Of a stretch of DNA of 64,000 nt, positions 56,001-63,527 are shown piece by piece. The stretch covers positions 1,984,001 to 2,048,000 of the forward strand of contig JADJBV010000002.1 in the NCBI GenBank assembly GCA_016703535.1. Direction: 5' to 3'. The notes under the pieces were generated by a model. The model was not told where the DNA came from. It ran no database searches and worked only from the letters and a program-made list of their open reading frames with translations. Every line of letters begins with the position of its first letter. The first letter of the stretch is position 1. This DNA is from Deltaproteobacteria bacterium. GTDB taxonomy: Bacteria; Myxococcota; Kuafuiibacteriia; Kuafuiibacteriales; Kuafuiibacteriaceae. Made by a program: the position numbers and the translations under genes.

Positions 56001-56485
56001 TAGAAGTTGAACCCCAGGGGGATGATCATGGCGGGGCGGGGTGCGTCGGGGGTCAAGCGATCCATCGGATCCCGGACCTCGGGGCGAGCCTTGGCCTCCA
56101 GTAGAGGGGCGTCGAACGGTTCCCCCGGATCGGCCTCGGCCAAGGCGCTCTTGATGGTCCAGTAGCTAGGGATGGCCGCCAAGGCCGAGAAGAAGAGCAC
56201 CCCGATCAAGGGGCCGATCACGTCGCTGCTGCCGGCGGCGTCGACCATGAAGGAGACCGCCAAGCTCCCGCAGACCCCGGTACTGAACATCGAAGAGACC
56301 ACCCACGGAACGTCGAAGCTGCGCCCTTCCAGGCCGTAGACCAGGGCCGCCACCGTGTTGGTGGTGCCGGCCAGCGCCCCGATGATCACCGTCGAGATGA
56401 TGACCCCGTCGTCGGTCACCCCCGCCTGGGCCGGAGCCGGCGCCAGCACCGCCAAGGCTGCCAAGCTGGCGAGGGCCCGTCTCAC
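56000..56485 (-). CDS. small membrane protein of unknown function inserted between sctS and sctT
   Basis: 161 residues with a signal peptide (MRRALASLAALAVLAPAPAQA) and three hydrophobic segments (VIISTVIIGALAGTTNTVAALVYG, VVSSMFSTGVCGSLAVSFM, VIGPLIGVLFFSALAAIPSYW). The tail (about 115-161) is Pro/Asp-rich and ends PLGFNF; the terminal phenylalanine is reminiscent of outer-membrane proteins, but three hydrophobic helices argue for the inner membrane. It overlaps sctS by 4 bp and touches the sctT start, so it is firmly part of the operon. No equivalent sits between sctS and sctT in the standard order. Function unknown. Confidence 0.7.
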   Translation of the reverse strand: MRRALASLAALAVLAPAPAQAGVTDDGVIISTVIIGALAGTTNTVAALVYGLEGRSFDVPWVVSSMFSTGVCGSLAVSFMVDAAGSSDVIGPLIGVLFFSALAAIPSYWTIKSALAEADPGEPFDAPLLEAKARPEVRDPMDRLTPDAPRPAMIIPLGFNF

Positions 56486-56754
56486 CGACCGATCACCTGC
56501 GCAAAACCTTCGAAGCAGAAGGTCCCGAACTGTTTCATGGTCGAGCCCAAGTACGGGCCCATGGCGGCCAACACGCCGAAGACCACCACCACCTTGGGGA
56601 CGAAGGTCAAAGACTGTTCCTGCACCTGAGTCACCGCCTGAAAGAGGGCGATGATCAAGCCGACCAACAGCGACAACAACACCGGCGGCGCCGAGACGAT
56701 CAAGGTGAGCAGCAGGGCCTCGTTGGCGACCTGGACGACGAAGTCTTGGACCAT
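56482..56754 (-). CDS. sctS: type III secretion export apparatus protein SctS
   Basis: 90 residues with the two-helix layout of SctS/FliQ: VANEALLLTLIVSAPPVLLSLLVGLIIALFQAVTQVQEQSLTFVPK (given here as ALLLTLIVSAPPVLLSLLVG and LIIALFQAVTQVQEQSLTF), then VVVVFGVLAAMGPYLGSTM. The QAVTQVQEQSLTFVPK stretch is the family signature. ATG 56754 overlaps the sctR stop (TAATG). A much longer open frame upstream in the same frame is a shadow of sctR. It packs around SctR and SctT in the export gate. Confidence 0.93.
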   Translation of the reverse strand: MVQDFVVQVANEALLLTLIVSAPPVLLSLLVGLIIALFQAVTQVQEQSLTFVPKVVVVFGVLAAMGPYLGSTMKQFGTFCFEGFAQVIGR

Positions 56755-57602
56755 TAGATGTACCCCTGGATCAGGCCCTTGGTGAGCAAATACCACCCGT
56801 CGATCATCACGAAGAGCAGCAGCTTGAAGGGCAAAGAGATGGTGGTCGGCGAGAGCATCTGCATGCCCAGCGCCATCAGGATGTTGGCCACCACCATGTC
56901 GATCACCAAAAACGGGACGAAGATGATGAAGCCGATCTGAAACGACTCTTTGAGCTCGGAGATCACGAAGGCTGGGATCAGGACCATAAAGTCCTCGGGC
57001 CCAACGCCGCTCCGGTCCTCGGCCTTTCGGAGGCGTTTGGCCATGGTGAAGAACATCGCCCGATCCTTGAGGTGGCTGTTCTTCGACAACCAAGCCTTCA
57101 TCGGCTCCTTGGCCTCGAGGGCCGCGTCCCAGACCAGATCGACGGTTTCGGCCGAAAGTAGGGAGCTGCCCGGGCGGCGCTCCAACACCAACTTTTCGGT
57201 GCTTTTGTACATCTCGATGCCGACCGGGGCCATGATGTAGACGGTCAAGATGATGGCCAAGCCAGTGATCACTTGGGTCGGCGGGATCTGTTGGGTGCCG
57301 AGGGCCGAACGCACGATCGACAAGACCACCGAGATCTTCACGAAGCTGGTGACCATGATGATCACGAAGGGCAACAGCGACAGCGCACCCAACGCCGCCA
57401 CCAAGACCAGCGGCCGGCCCGCGACCGAACCTTCCAAGGTCAGATCCGAGGGCTTGAGGGTCGTGCGCCGCGCGGGTCGGGCCTGAGCCTGGGCCTCTTC
57501 GGGCAACGCCGACACCGTCATCGCCCCGGCGGCGACGCCCGCGGCCAAGAGCAGGGCCAGCCGAGCGCCGCCCCGCTTCTTCTTGTCCTTGCTGATGTTC
57601 AT
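56754..57602 (-). CDS. sctR: type III secretion export apparatus protein SctR
   Basis: 282 residues. The N-terminal ~50 residues contain a signal-like helix (ARLALLLAAGVAAGAMTVSA), more common in flagellar FliP than in SctR. Four core hydrophobic segments follow: LSLLPFVIIMVTSFVKISVV, TQVITGLAIILTVYIMAPVG, DFMVLIPAFVISELKESFQI, then GFIIFVPFLVIDMVVANILMALGM. The segment ISVVLSIVRSALGTQQIPPTQV is the family signature (split ISVVLSIVRSALGTQQ and IPPTQV). It forms the pentameric core of the export gate. It overlaps the FliO-like gene by 4 bp and sctS by TAATG. Confidence 0.94.
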   Translation of the reverse strand: MNISKDKKKRGGARLALLLAAGVAAGAMTVSALPEEAQAQARPARRTTLKPSDLTLEGSVAGRPLVLVAALGALSLLPFVIIMVTSFVKISVVLSIVRSALGTQQIPPTQVITGLAIILTVYIMAPVGIEMYKSTEKLVLERRPGSSLLSAETVDLVWDAALEAKEPMKAWLSKNSHLKDRAMFFTMAKRLRKAEDRSGVGPEDFMVLIPAFVISELKESFQIGFIIFVPFLVIDMVVANILMALGMQMLSPTTISLPFKLLLFVMIDGWYLLTKGLIQGYI

Positions 57603-58162
57603 GAAGGTGCCCCCTCCTTGGGGGGCTTCTTTTTCCAGAGGGCGTCGAGCAGTGGGGGGCGAGAGGTGGGCTCACCCGAGGCGAGGGCCCGTTCGACCTC
57701 GGCGGCGTCCAAGCGAGAGAGCAGCTCGATCCCGCCGTCGCCGGCGCCGATCAAGAAATATTGGCCGGCCATCTTCAGCACCATGATCGAGCGGCGTTGA
57801 TCGAGGGGGAGACGATCGATCACCGTCAGCAGGCGACGCGGCGCGATCGGAGCCTCGATGCGCATCACCTTGGGCAACAGTTTGGCCAAGATCAGGTAGG
57901 CCAAGGCCACCACTCCGGCCAAGACCATCACCATCTGAAAAAACGCGGCCCCAAAACCCGGCGACTCTTCGCGGCTGGCGTTTTCGGCCCGGGTTTGGGC
58001 CTCGACCCGCTCGTACTCTTCGATGATCGAACGTTGTCGTGGATCGGCGGGCGCCGCGCTGCTGGCGGTTGGGGTGGGCGAAGGCGCCGGGGTTTGGGCC
58101 GACGCCGAGGCGGTGAAGCCCAGCGCGAGCCACAAAGCCAGGGCGACCGCCCGCCCCATCAC
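57599..58162 (-). CDS. FliO-like assembly protein of the T3SS export gate
   Basis: 187 residues (GTG 58162 or ATG 58159). A signal peptide (VALALWLALGFTASASAQ) is followed by a Pro/Ser/Thr-rich periplasmic part, one transmembrane helix (FFQMVMVLAGVVALAYLILA, about 75-94), and a small cytoplasmic beta domain (RLLTVIDRLPLDQRRSIMVL, then YFLIGAGDGGIELLSRL). This is the layout of flagellar FliO, which helps FliP (SctR) assemble. Non-flagellar T3SS usually lack it; here it overlaps sctR and sctQ by 4 bp each, so it belongs to the operon. Confidence 0.83.
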   Translation of the reverse strand: MMGRAVALALWLALGFTASASAQTPAPSPTPTASSAAPADPRQRSIIEEYERVEAQTRAENASREESPGFGAAFFQMVMVLAGVVALAYLILAKLLPKVMRIEAPIAPRRLLTVIDRLPLDQRRSIMVLKMAGQYFLIGAGDGGIELLSRLDAAEVERALASGEPTSRPPLLDALWKKKPPKEGAPS

Positions 58163-59727
58163 TCGCCTTCCTTGAGGAGGTTGAGGATCTTCACGCCCAA
58201 GGCGCCTTCGATCTCCACCAGCTCGCCTTTGGCCAGGAGTTTGCCGTTGACCACCAGGTCCACCGGATCGGTGGGCGAACGCCCCAACTCGAGGAGCTGG
58301 CCCGGTCGCAGGCGGATGACCTCGTCGGCGGTCAACTGCACCCGGCCCAACTCCACCACCACGTTGATCGGGATGTCGCCGAGCAGCGGCCCGGCCTCGG
58401 CCAGGTTGTCGGAGTCGTCCACCGGGATGTTGTCGCCTTCACCCTGGGCGTATTCCTCCGGGGGCGCCTCTTCATAACCCGCCTCCGGCTGCTCCTCTTG
58501 GTAGTCCTCGTATTGTTCGTCGTCGCCCTCGTTTTCGTCGTCGAGGCCAAAGTCCTCGTCGCGTTCGGCGTCGGCGTCGTCGGACCCATCGTCGGACTCG
58601 GGGTGATCTTCGTACTCCGCGATCACCTCCTCGGGGTTGCCGTGTTCGCCGTGGATGTCCTGCGGGTCGTGGGGCGTGGGTGTTTCTCTGATCTCGATCT
58701 GACTCACTTCGAATACCGTTCGGCCGCTGTTGGGGTCTTGGGCAAGATTGCCGTGAATGAGGCCGTGCCGGCCCAAGCCGACCGTCATGGTGGCGCCTCC
58801 CGCCACCCCACCGTCGGCCAAAGTGGCTCGGGTGTTCTCCAGCAGGATGATGTCGCCGGGATCCAAGTTCCCGAGGTCGTCGGGCGAAAGTTCGATGCGG
58901 CCGATGTCGATCACCGACTCCACCAAGACGCCGTTCAGGCGCCCCATCCGCTGCCGGATCCGCGCGTTGTAGCGATCGAAGAGGGCGGTGCCCGGCTCGG
59001 GTCGCCCGGGCGCCAAGGTCCGGGCCAAGGAGTTGGGGATCAGGATCCGGACCCAGCTCACGTCCAGGTCGAAGTTCATCTTCAGCGACACGCAGATCCA
59101 GAAGTCGTCGTGCCGCACGATGTCGGCGGTGCTCTTCAGATCGTTGCGCATGTCGTCGAGGCGGATGGCCACCTGCTCCGGAGCGGTGATCTGCCCCTGG
59201 AACAGGCCTAGGACCTTGAGCAGGAGGTAGGAGAAGACACCTTGTTCGATTTCGGTCAGGGCCCGCTGGATATCGACGGCGATGCCGTGCCCCCCGAGGA
59301 GCCGATCGATGACCCGGTAGACGAAGCGAAGGTCCAGCTCGACCAAGATCTTCTGGGACAACGGCGCCAGGCCGATCACCGCCAAAAAGGTGGTGCCCGG
59401 GATCATGGCCCGCATTTCGGTCCGCTTCAGGACCCGGACCGAATGCAGCCACAGGTCGATGTCCATTTGGGTGACCTGCTGGATCGACTGCCGAACTTGC
59501 CCGAGGAATCCGGGCTCGAAGAGGGCTTCGGGCATCGCCAAGTGGAGGGCCCGGTGCAGGTCACGGTGTTCCCGCGGCACCCGCTCCAGCTCGGAGAGGC
59601 GAAAGCGACGGACCTTCTTCCGCTTCAGCTCCGGATCGTTGGGCTCGTAGGTGCGAGATTGCCGCGTATAGGCGTGGACATCGACCCGTGACGCCGGAGG
59701 CGGCGGAGGCGGAGACCGAGTGTTCAC
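58159..59727 (-). CDS. sctQ: type III secretion C-ring/sorting-platform protein SctQ, FliM-like
   Basis: 522 residues from GTG 59727, longer than usual (about 300-350). A FliM/CheC-like middle domain (about 60-245) reads VTQMDIDLWLHSVRVLKRTE and RVIDRLLGGHGIAVDI. A first SpoA domain (about 245-345) holds LVESVIDIGRIELSPDDLGN. An acidic Asp/Glu-rich linker (about 365-440) follows, then a second SpoA domain (about 450-522), DIPINVVVELGRVQLTADEV and VNGKLLAKGELVEIEGALGV. SpoA domains build the cytoplasmic ring. It overlaps the FliO-like gene and starts 250 bp downstream of the sctP-like stop. Confidence 0.9.
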   Translation of the reverse strand: MNTRSPPPPPPASRVDVHAYTRQSRTYEPNDPELKRKKVRRFRLSELERVPREHRDLHRALHLAMPEALFEPGFLGQVRQSIQQVTQMDIDLWLHSVRVLKRTEMRAMIPGTTFLAVIGLAPLSQKILVELDLRFVYRVIDRLLGGHGIAVDIQRALTEIEQGVFSYLLLKVLGLFQGQITAPEQVAIRLDDMRNDLKSTADIVRHDDFWICVSLKMNFDLDVSWVRILIPNSLARTLAPGRPEPGTALFDRYNARIRQRMGRLNGVLVESVIDIGRIELSPDDLGNLDPGDIILLENTRATLADGGVAGGATMTVGLGRHGLIHGNLAQDPNSGRTVFEVSQIEIRETPTPHDPQDIHGEHGNPEEVIAEYEDHPESDDGSDDADAERDEDFGLDDENEGDDEQYEDYQEEQPEAGYEEAPPEEYAQGEGDNIPVDDSDNLAEAGPLLGDIPINVVVELGRVQLTADEVIRLRPGQLLELGRSPTDPVDLVVNGKLLAKGELVEIEGALGVKILNLLKEGE

Positions 59728-59836
59728 GCAGGGTTAGTCGTAGCCCCGAGAGGCCCCAGATGCAAGGCCCCAGGCTCCCCAGCTCCCCCCCGACCCTCCC
59801 CCGAACAAGACCCAACCCAGTAGGCGTGTTCGTGGT

Positions 59837-59928
59837 CGTGATCGTGATCGTGGCCGTGGCCGTGGCCGTGGCCGAACTAGCGGGAGCAAGGAACACCGAT
59901 CTCGTTCATGGCCACGATCACGATCACG
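59837..59928. repeat. long inverted repeat in the sctP-sctQ spacer
   Basis: CGTGATCGTGATCGTGGCC at 59837-59855 pairs perfectly with GGCCACGATCACGATCACG at 59910-59928 (19 bp, 54-nt loop), and the arms extend outward with two mismatches. The loop continues the GGCCGT-type simple repeat. It fills most of the only sizeable spacer (59728-59977) inside cluster B. It could form an RNA hairpin that sets the sctP/sctQ expression ratio. Confidence 0.8.
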
Positions 59929-59977
59929 AGGACGTGGGCTGGAGAGGGGGCGTGGTTGGGGTGGGAGGCTGCGGGCT

Positions 59978-60847
59978 TCAGCCTCTGGCTTCGAGTTTGA
60001 CCAAGGTCAGACCCCGTTTGCCCAGGGCTTGTTTCAGCGCCTCTTGGCCGCCCTTCACCAACTTCTTGAGCTGATCGTTGCAGTTGCTCAGCTCGCAAGA
60101 CACCTTGCCCTTTTCGGCTTGGATATTGAGCTGGACGCCTTCGAGCATTCCGCCCTTCAAGGTGATGTTCATGGTGGTGCGGCCATCGGCGGCGACGGCG
60201 GTCTGGATCGCCGATACCAGTTTGTCGATGAGCTCTTTGGGGATCTGGACCGGGGCCGCGCCTTTGGGGCCGCTGGCGGCGGCCACCCCTTCGGGGCGGT
60301 GTTCTTCCTTCTGATCCCGGGATTGCTGGCGCCTTTGGCCGTCCTCGCGGCGTTCGACCGGCCCCTCGTGTTGGGCCTCTCGCTTGACCAGCTGCTCCTT
60401 CTCTTCGAGCACCCGTTCCCCGCGAGTTTCGGACTCCCGGACGTCTTTTTCCTGGGTGTCCCGTTCGTCGATGCTGCGGTTCAGGATCTCTTCGCCGCGG
60501 GCCTTGGACAACGCCTCGTCTTGTTGGGCGCCGGCCTGCCTTTGCGTTTGCAGGCTACCTTGCATCATTCGAGACATCGCCGCTCGCCGCGCCAACTCCT
60601 GCGGGTTCTTGGAGGGCTGCTGCTTCAGCTTGTCGAGGACGTTCTGTTTGGGCGCGTCTTTGGCCTGCTCCTTCGACTGGGTCTGCTTTTCGGCTTCCCG
60701 TCGGCCCTTTTCGCCCATCACCTCGGAGAAGGACTTCTCCATTCGTTGGGCGATCCCGCGCTTCTCCTCTTGGAGGCGCTTTTGGGTCTGAGCCTCCTGG
60801 AGGTCCCTAAAGCGCAGCTCGCTGCCATCGTCTTCGATCCGGCTCAT
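59978..60847 (-). CDS. SctP/FliK-like needle-length and substrate-switch protein
   Basis: 289 residues. The first ~190 are hydrophilic, Gln/Glu/Lys/Arg-rich and probably extended (QTQKRLQEEKRGIAQRMEKS; EKQTQSKEQAKDAPKQNVLD). The C-terminal ~95 residues have the hook-length-control fold: TMNITLKGGMLEGVQLNIQA, KGKVSCELSNCNDQLKKLV, then QALGKRGLTLVKLEARG. This matches the FliK/SctP C-terminal domain that contacts SctU. ATG 60847 with GAGG upstream. It follows sctO by 49 bp, where a weak copy of the promoter module may lie. Low sequence conservation of the family keeps confidence moderate. Confidence 0.75.
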   Translation of the reverse strand: MSRIEDDGSELRFRDLQEAQTQKRLQEEKRGIAQRMEKSFSEVMGEKGRREAEKQTQSKEQAKDAPKQNVLDKLKQQPSKNPQELARRAAMSRMMQGSLQTQRQAGAQQDEALSKARGEEILNRSIDERDTQEKDVRESETRGERVLEEKEQLVKREAQHEGPVERREDGQRRQQSRDQKEEHRPEGVAAASGPKGAAPVQIPKELIDKLVSAIQTAVAADGRTTMNITLKGGMLEGVQLNIQAEKGKVSCELSNCNDQLKKLVKGGQEALKQALGKRGLTLVKLEARG

Positions 60848-60868
60848 GACTCGCCTCTACTTCGAGGA

Positions 60869-60896
60869 TTATCGCCGCAGGGTTGCCGGCGGTTGC
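60869..60896 (-). promoter_or_regulatory. weak candidate copy of the sigma-28-like module before the sctP-like gene
   Basis: Read on the - strand: GCAACC (60896-60891), 15 nt, GCGATAA (60875-60869). One base of the -10 and the spacing differ from the three good copies, and the resulting leader would be short. Confidence 0.25.
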
Positions 60897-61385
60897 TCAG
60901 TTTTTGCCCTGGAAGGTGTGGATGGTCTGGGCGATCTCGTCCAGGTCGTCTTCTTCCCGGATCTGCCGGGCTTTTTTGCGCTCTTCCAGCCACTTCTCTT
61001 TGTGCTTCTGCAGGGCCTTCAGGTCTTGGGTGGCCAAAATCAGGGCATCTTGCGCCTTTTTGACCACCTTCTCGGCCTCTCGCAGGTGCTCCCGCTGGCC
61101 GTCGATCCGGCCCTTCTGTTCGCTCTCCTTCTCTTTGAGCCGCTCGATGTAGCGGTAGGCGGAAGACTGATCGGTGACCTTCATCTCGCCGGTGGCCAAC
61201 TTCTGCGAGTACTCCTCGCGGCGGCGTTTCCGGTCTTCGATCATCCGCTCCAGCTCTTCTTCCAGCTCTTTGAGCCGTTGTTCCTCTTGGCGCAGGGTGA
61301 CCATGGCCCGGGCGAAGGCCTCTTTGGCGGCCTCTTCGGCTCGCTCGCGCATCTCGAGCAGGGTCTTGAGCCGGTATTCCGCCAT
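60897..61385 (-). CDS. sctO: type III secretion coiled-coil stalk protein SctO (FliJ/YscO-like)
   Basis: 162 residues, almost entirely coiled coil: KTLLEMRERAEEAAKEAFARA, EEQRLKELEEELERMIEDRK, then RLKEKESEQKGRIDGQREHL and LEERKKARQIREEDDLDEIA. Size, heptad pattern and position directly after the ATPase gene identify SctO, which sits in the ATPase hexamer as its central stalk. ATG 61385; the short AT-rich gap before it (61386-61399) has no clear ribosome-binding site, so coupling to sctN is likely. Confidence 0.88.
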   Translation of the reverse strand: MAEYRLKTLLEMRERAEEAAKEAFARAMVTLRQEEQRLKELEEELERMIEDRKRRREEYSQKLATGEMKVTDQSSAYRYIERLKEKESEQKGRIDGQREHLREAEKVVKKAQDALILATQDLKALQKHKEKWLEERKKARQIREEDDLDEIAQTIHTFQGKN

Positions 61386-61399
61386 TTAATATATTCCAC

Positions 61400-62719
61400 T
61401 CAATTGAACAGGTTGATCAGGCGCTCCACCGTCTCATCGAAGGTGGAGTTGTCGTGGGTTGGCTGCCGGAGGAACTCCTCGACCGCCTCAATCTTGTCGA
61501 TGGCGTAGTCGGTCCGGGGATCACTGCCGTATTGGTAGGCCCCGAGGAGGATCAGGTCCCGCTGCTTTTCGTAGGTGGCCAACACCTCCCGCAACTTGGC
61601 CGCGGCCTGCTTGTGCTCCGAGCTGGCCACCGTCGACATCACACGCGACAAAGACGGCAACACGTCGATGGCCGGCCAGTGGTTTCGGGCGCCCAAGTTA
61701 CGGTTGAGGATGATGTGGCCGTCCAAGATACCACGCACCTCGTCGGAGATCGGCTCTTCCATGTCGCTGCCGGCCACCAGCACCGTATACAAAGCGGTGA
61801 TCGATCCCTTGGCCGAGTTGCCGGTGCGCTCGAGGAGCCGCGGCAACATCGAAAACACGCTGGGCGGGTAACCTTGCCGGGCCGGAGGTTCACCGACCGC
61901 CAGGCCGATCTCACGTTGGGCCCGGGCGAAGCGGGTGGTCGAGTCCATCATCATCAGGACCTTGGCGCCTTGATCCCGGAACCACTCGGCGATCGAGGTG
62001 GCCACGAAGGCCGACTTCTGGCGCACCAAGGAGGACTCGTCGGAGGTCGCGACCACCACCACCGACTTCTTCATGCCCTCTTCGCCCAAGGACTCCTCGA
62101 TGTAGTCCTTCACCTCGCGGCCACGTTCGCCGATCAGACAGGAGATCACGATCTCCGCCTCGGTGTTGCGGGCGATCTGCCCCATCAAGGTCGACTTACC
62201 GACGCCGGAGCCGGCGAAGAGGCCGATGCGTTGGCCCTTGCCGATGGTCAACAGGCCGTCGATGGCCCGCACGCCAAAGGCGATCGACTCCAGGATCCGC
62301 TCCCGCTCCAAGGCCTCCGGGGGCGCACGTTCGACCGCCCACTCCTGCAGGCCGCGGGTCTCGAGGTGCAGCCCGTCCACCGGCTCTCCCAGGCCGTTGA
62401 TCACATGACCGAGCAGACCTTCGCCGCAGCGGATCTCGAAGGGCCGACCCGAGGGGACCACCTCCGAGTCGGGGCCGACGCCCTCCGGGAAGCCGAAGGG
62501 CATCAACATCACTTCTTTGTCGCGAAAGCCGACCACCTCGGCCACCAAGGTGCGGGCCGAGGTGACGATCTCCACCATCTCGCCGATCCGCACCCCGGGG
62601 ACGGCGGCCTTGATGATCAGGCCGGTCATCTCGGTGACCCGGCCCCGGACCCGGGTCAGGCGCGTCCGCTGGACCCGCTTTTTGTAGCGATCGAAGTCGA
62701 TGATCGGGGCCTGCGTCAT
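61400..62719 (-). CDS. sctN: type III secretion ATPase SctN
   Basis: 439 residues from ATG 62719 (GAGG upstream; TTG 62725 is less well spaced). An F1-beta-like ATPase: Walker A AGSGVGKSTL at about 169-178, the conserved ISCLIGERGREVKDYIEESL, Walker B VLMMMDSTTRFARAQREI, and GEPPARQGYPPSVFSMLPRL, the T3SS/flagellar ATPase signature. It unfolds substrates and strips chaperones at the base of the injectisome. The stop of sctL lies 9 bp before the ATG. Domain order is normal. Confidence 0.96.
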   Translation of the reverse strand: MTQAPIIDFDRYKKRVQRTRLTRVRGRVTEMTGLIIKAAVPGVRIGEMVEIVTSARTLVAEVVGFRDKEVMLMPFGFPEGVGPDSEVVPSGRPFEIRCGEGLLGHVINGLGEPVDGLHLETRGLQEWAVERAPPEALERERILESIAFGVRAIDGLLTIGKGQRIGLFAGSGVGKSTLMGQIARNTEAEIVISCLIGERGREVKDYIEESLGEEGMKKSVVVVATSDESSLVRQKSAFVATSIAEWFRDQGAKVLMMMDSTTRFARAQREIGLAVGEPPARQGYPPSVFSMLPRLLERTGNSAKGSITALYTVLVAGSDMEEPISDEVRGILDGHIILNRNLGARNHWPAIDVLPSLSRVMSTVASSEHKQAAAKLREVLATYEKQRDLILLGAYQYGSDPRTDYAIDKIEAVEEFLRQPTHDNSTFDETVERLINLFN

Positions 62720-62727
62720 GGGCAACC

Positions 62728-63477
62728 TCAGTAACGACCGGCGCCAGGATCGTCCTCGGCGTCCATCTCTTCTCCCGCACCGCCGTAGGCGCCACCTTCG
62801 GTCAACTCGGCGCCCAAGGCTTGGGCCAAGGCGTCCAGCTGGCGCTCCAAGGTGGCGTCGATGGTGCCCAACTCGGTGACCACCACACAGCCGCCCCGGG
62901 TCACCGAAGCGTCGGCCCGGACCTCGATGGTGTTGGCCCGGGCCAACATCTCCAGCAGCTTGCCCTTGCTCCGCTCCAAGGCCGCGACGTCGTCGGGGTG
63001 GACTCGAACGATGATCTCTCGCTGCTGTCGGGCTTCGGCCAGGGCGAGGCGCACCACCCCGACGATCGACTCAGGGTGTTGTTTCAGCTCTTGCCCGATG
63101 ATCTTCTCGCAGCAGGCCTTCACCAGGCCGATGTACTGGCCCTCCAGGCTCTCTTCGATCTCCCGCACCTTCAGCAAGGCCGTGGCGATCTCCTTGGTGA
63201 ACTGGGCCAGGCCCTCTTGTTTGCCTTCTTCGTAGCCCCGCTCCCGGATCTCGGCGACCTGCTCGTTGGCCTCGTCGATGATCCGGGCCGCCTCTTCTTC
63301 GGCTTGGCGTTTGATCTCGTGGGCCTCTTGCCGGGCGCCGACGACCTCTCGTTCGATCACCTTCTTGGGCGCGGCCATCGAGGGCGGCGGCGGGGACGGT
63401 CGGTGGACCGCTGAGGGGCTCACCTTGGACGGGCCGGGAATTGCGCTTTGGCCCCCCCTCTTGATCAACTTCGACAA
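62728..63477 (-). CDS. sctL: type III secretion ATPase regulator SctL (FliH/YscL-like)
   Basis: 249 residues from a TTG at 63477; an ATG at 63378 would give 216 residues, closer to family size, and the extra N-terminus is Pro/Ser-rich. A long helical region (KKVIEREVVGARQEAHEIKR, then EEEAARIIDEANEQVAEIRERG-like EEEAARIIDEANEQVAEI) precedes the C-terminal domain with LVKACCEKIIGQELKQHPES, REIIVRVHPDDVAALER and GGCVVVTELGTIDATLERQL, the SctL/FliH pattern. SctL dimers tether SctN to the SctQ platform. It is the first gene of cluster B; the divergent epimerase-like gene is 50 bp away. Confidence 0.9.
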   Translation of the reverse strand: MSKLIKRGGQSAIPGPSKVSPSAVHRPSPPPPSMAAPKKVIEREVVGARQEAHEIKRQAEEEAARIIDEANEQVAEIRERGYEEGKQEGLAQFTKEIATALLKVREIEESLEGQYIGLVKACCEKIIGQELKQHPESIVGVVRLALAEARQQREIIVRVHPDDVAALERSKGKLLEMLARANTIEVRADASVTRGGCVVVTELGTIDATLERQLDALAQALGAELTEGGAYGGAGEEMDAEDDPGAGRY

Positions 63478-63527
63478 GGTGGGGCGATGGTAGCCGATGG
63501 CCCCGCCGAGGGGTAGGCTGGGCGCCC

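Noticed and set aside
59820..59950. Histidine-rich reading frames (HGHDHDH type) suggesting a metal-binding protein
   Set aside because: They come from the GTGATC/GGCCGT simple repeat on both strands and are broken by stops; no frame with start and family support exists.
36367..63477. The secretion genes considered as a flagellum
   Set aside because: No hook, rod, motor or flagellin gene appears, and SctV, SctU with SycD-type chaperones fit a non-flagellar T3SS better, despite the FliO-like gene.
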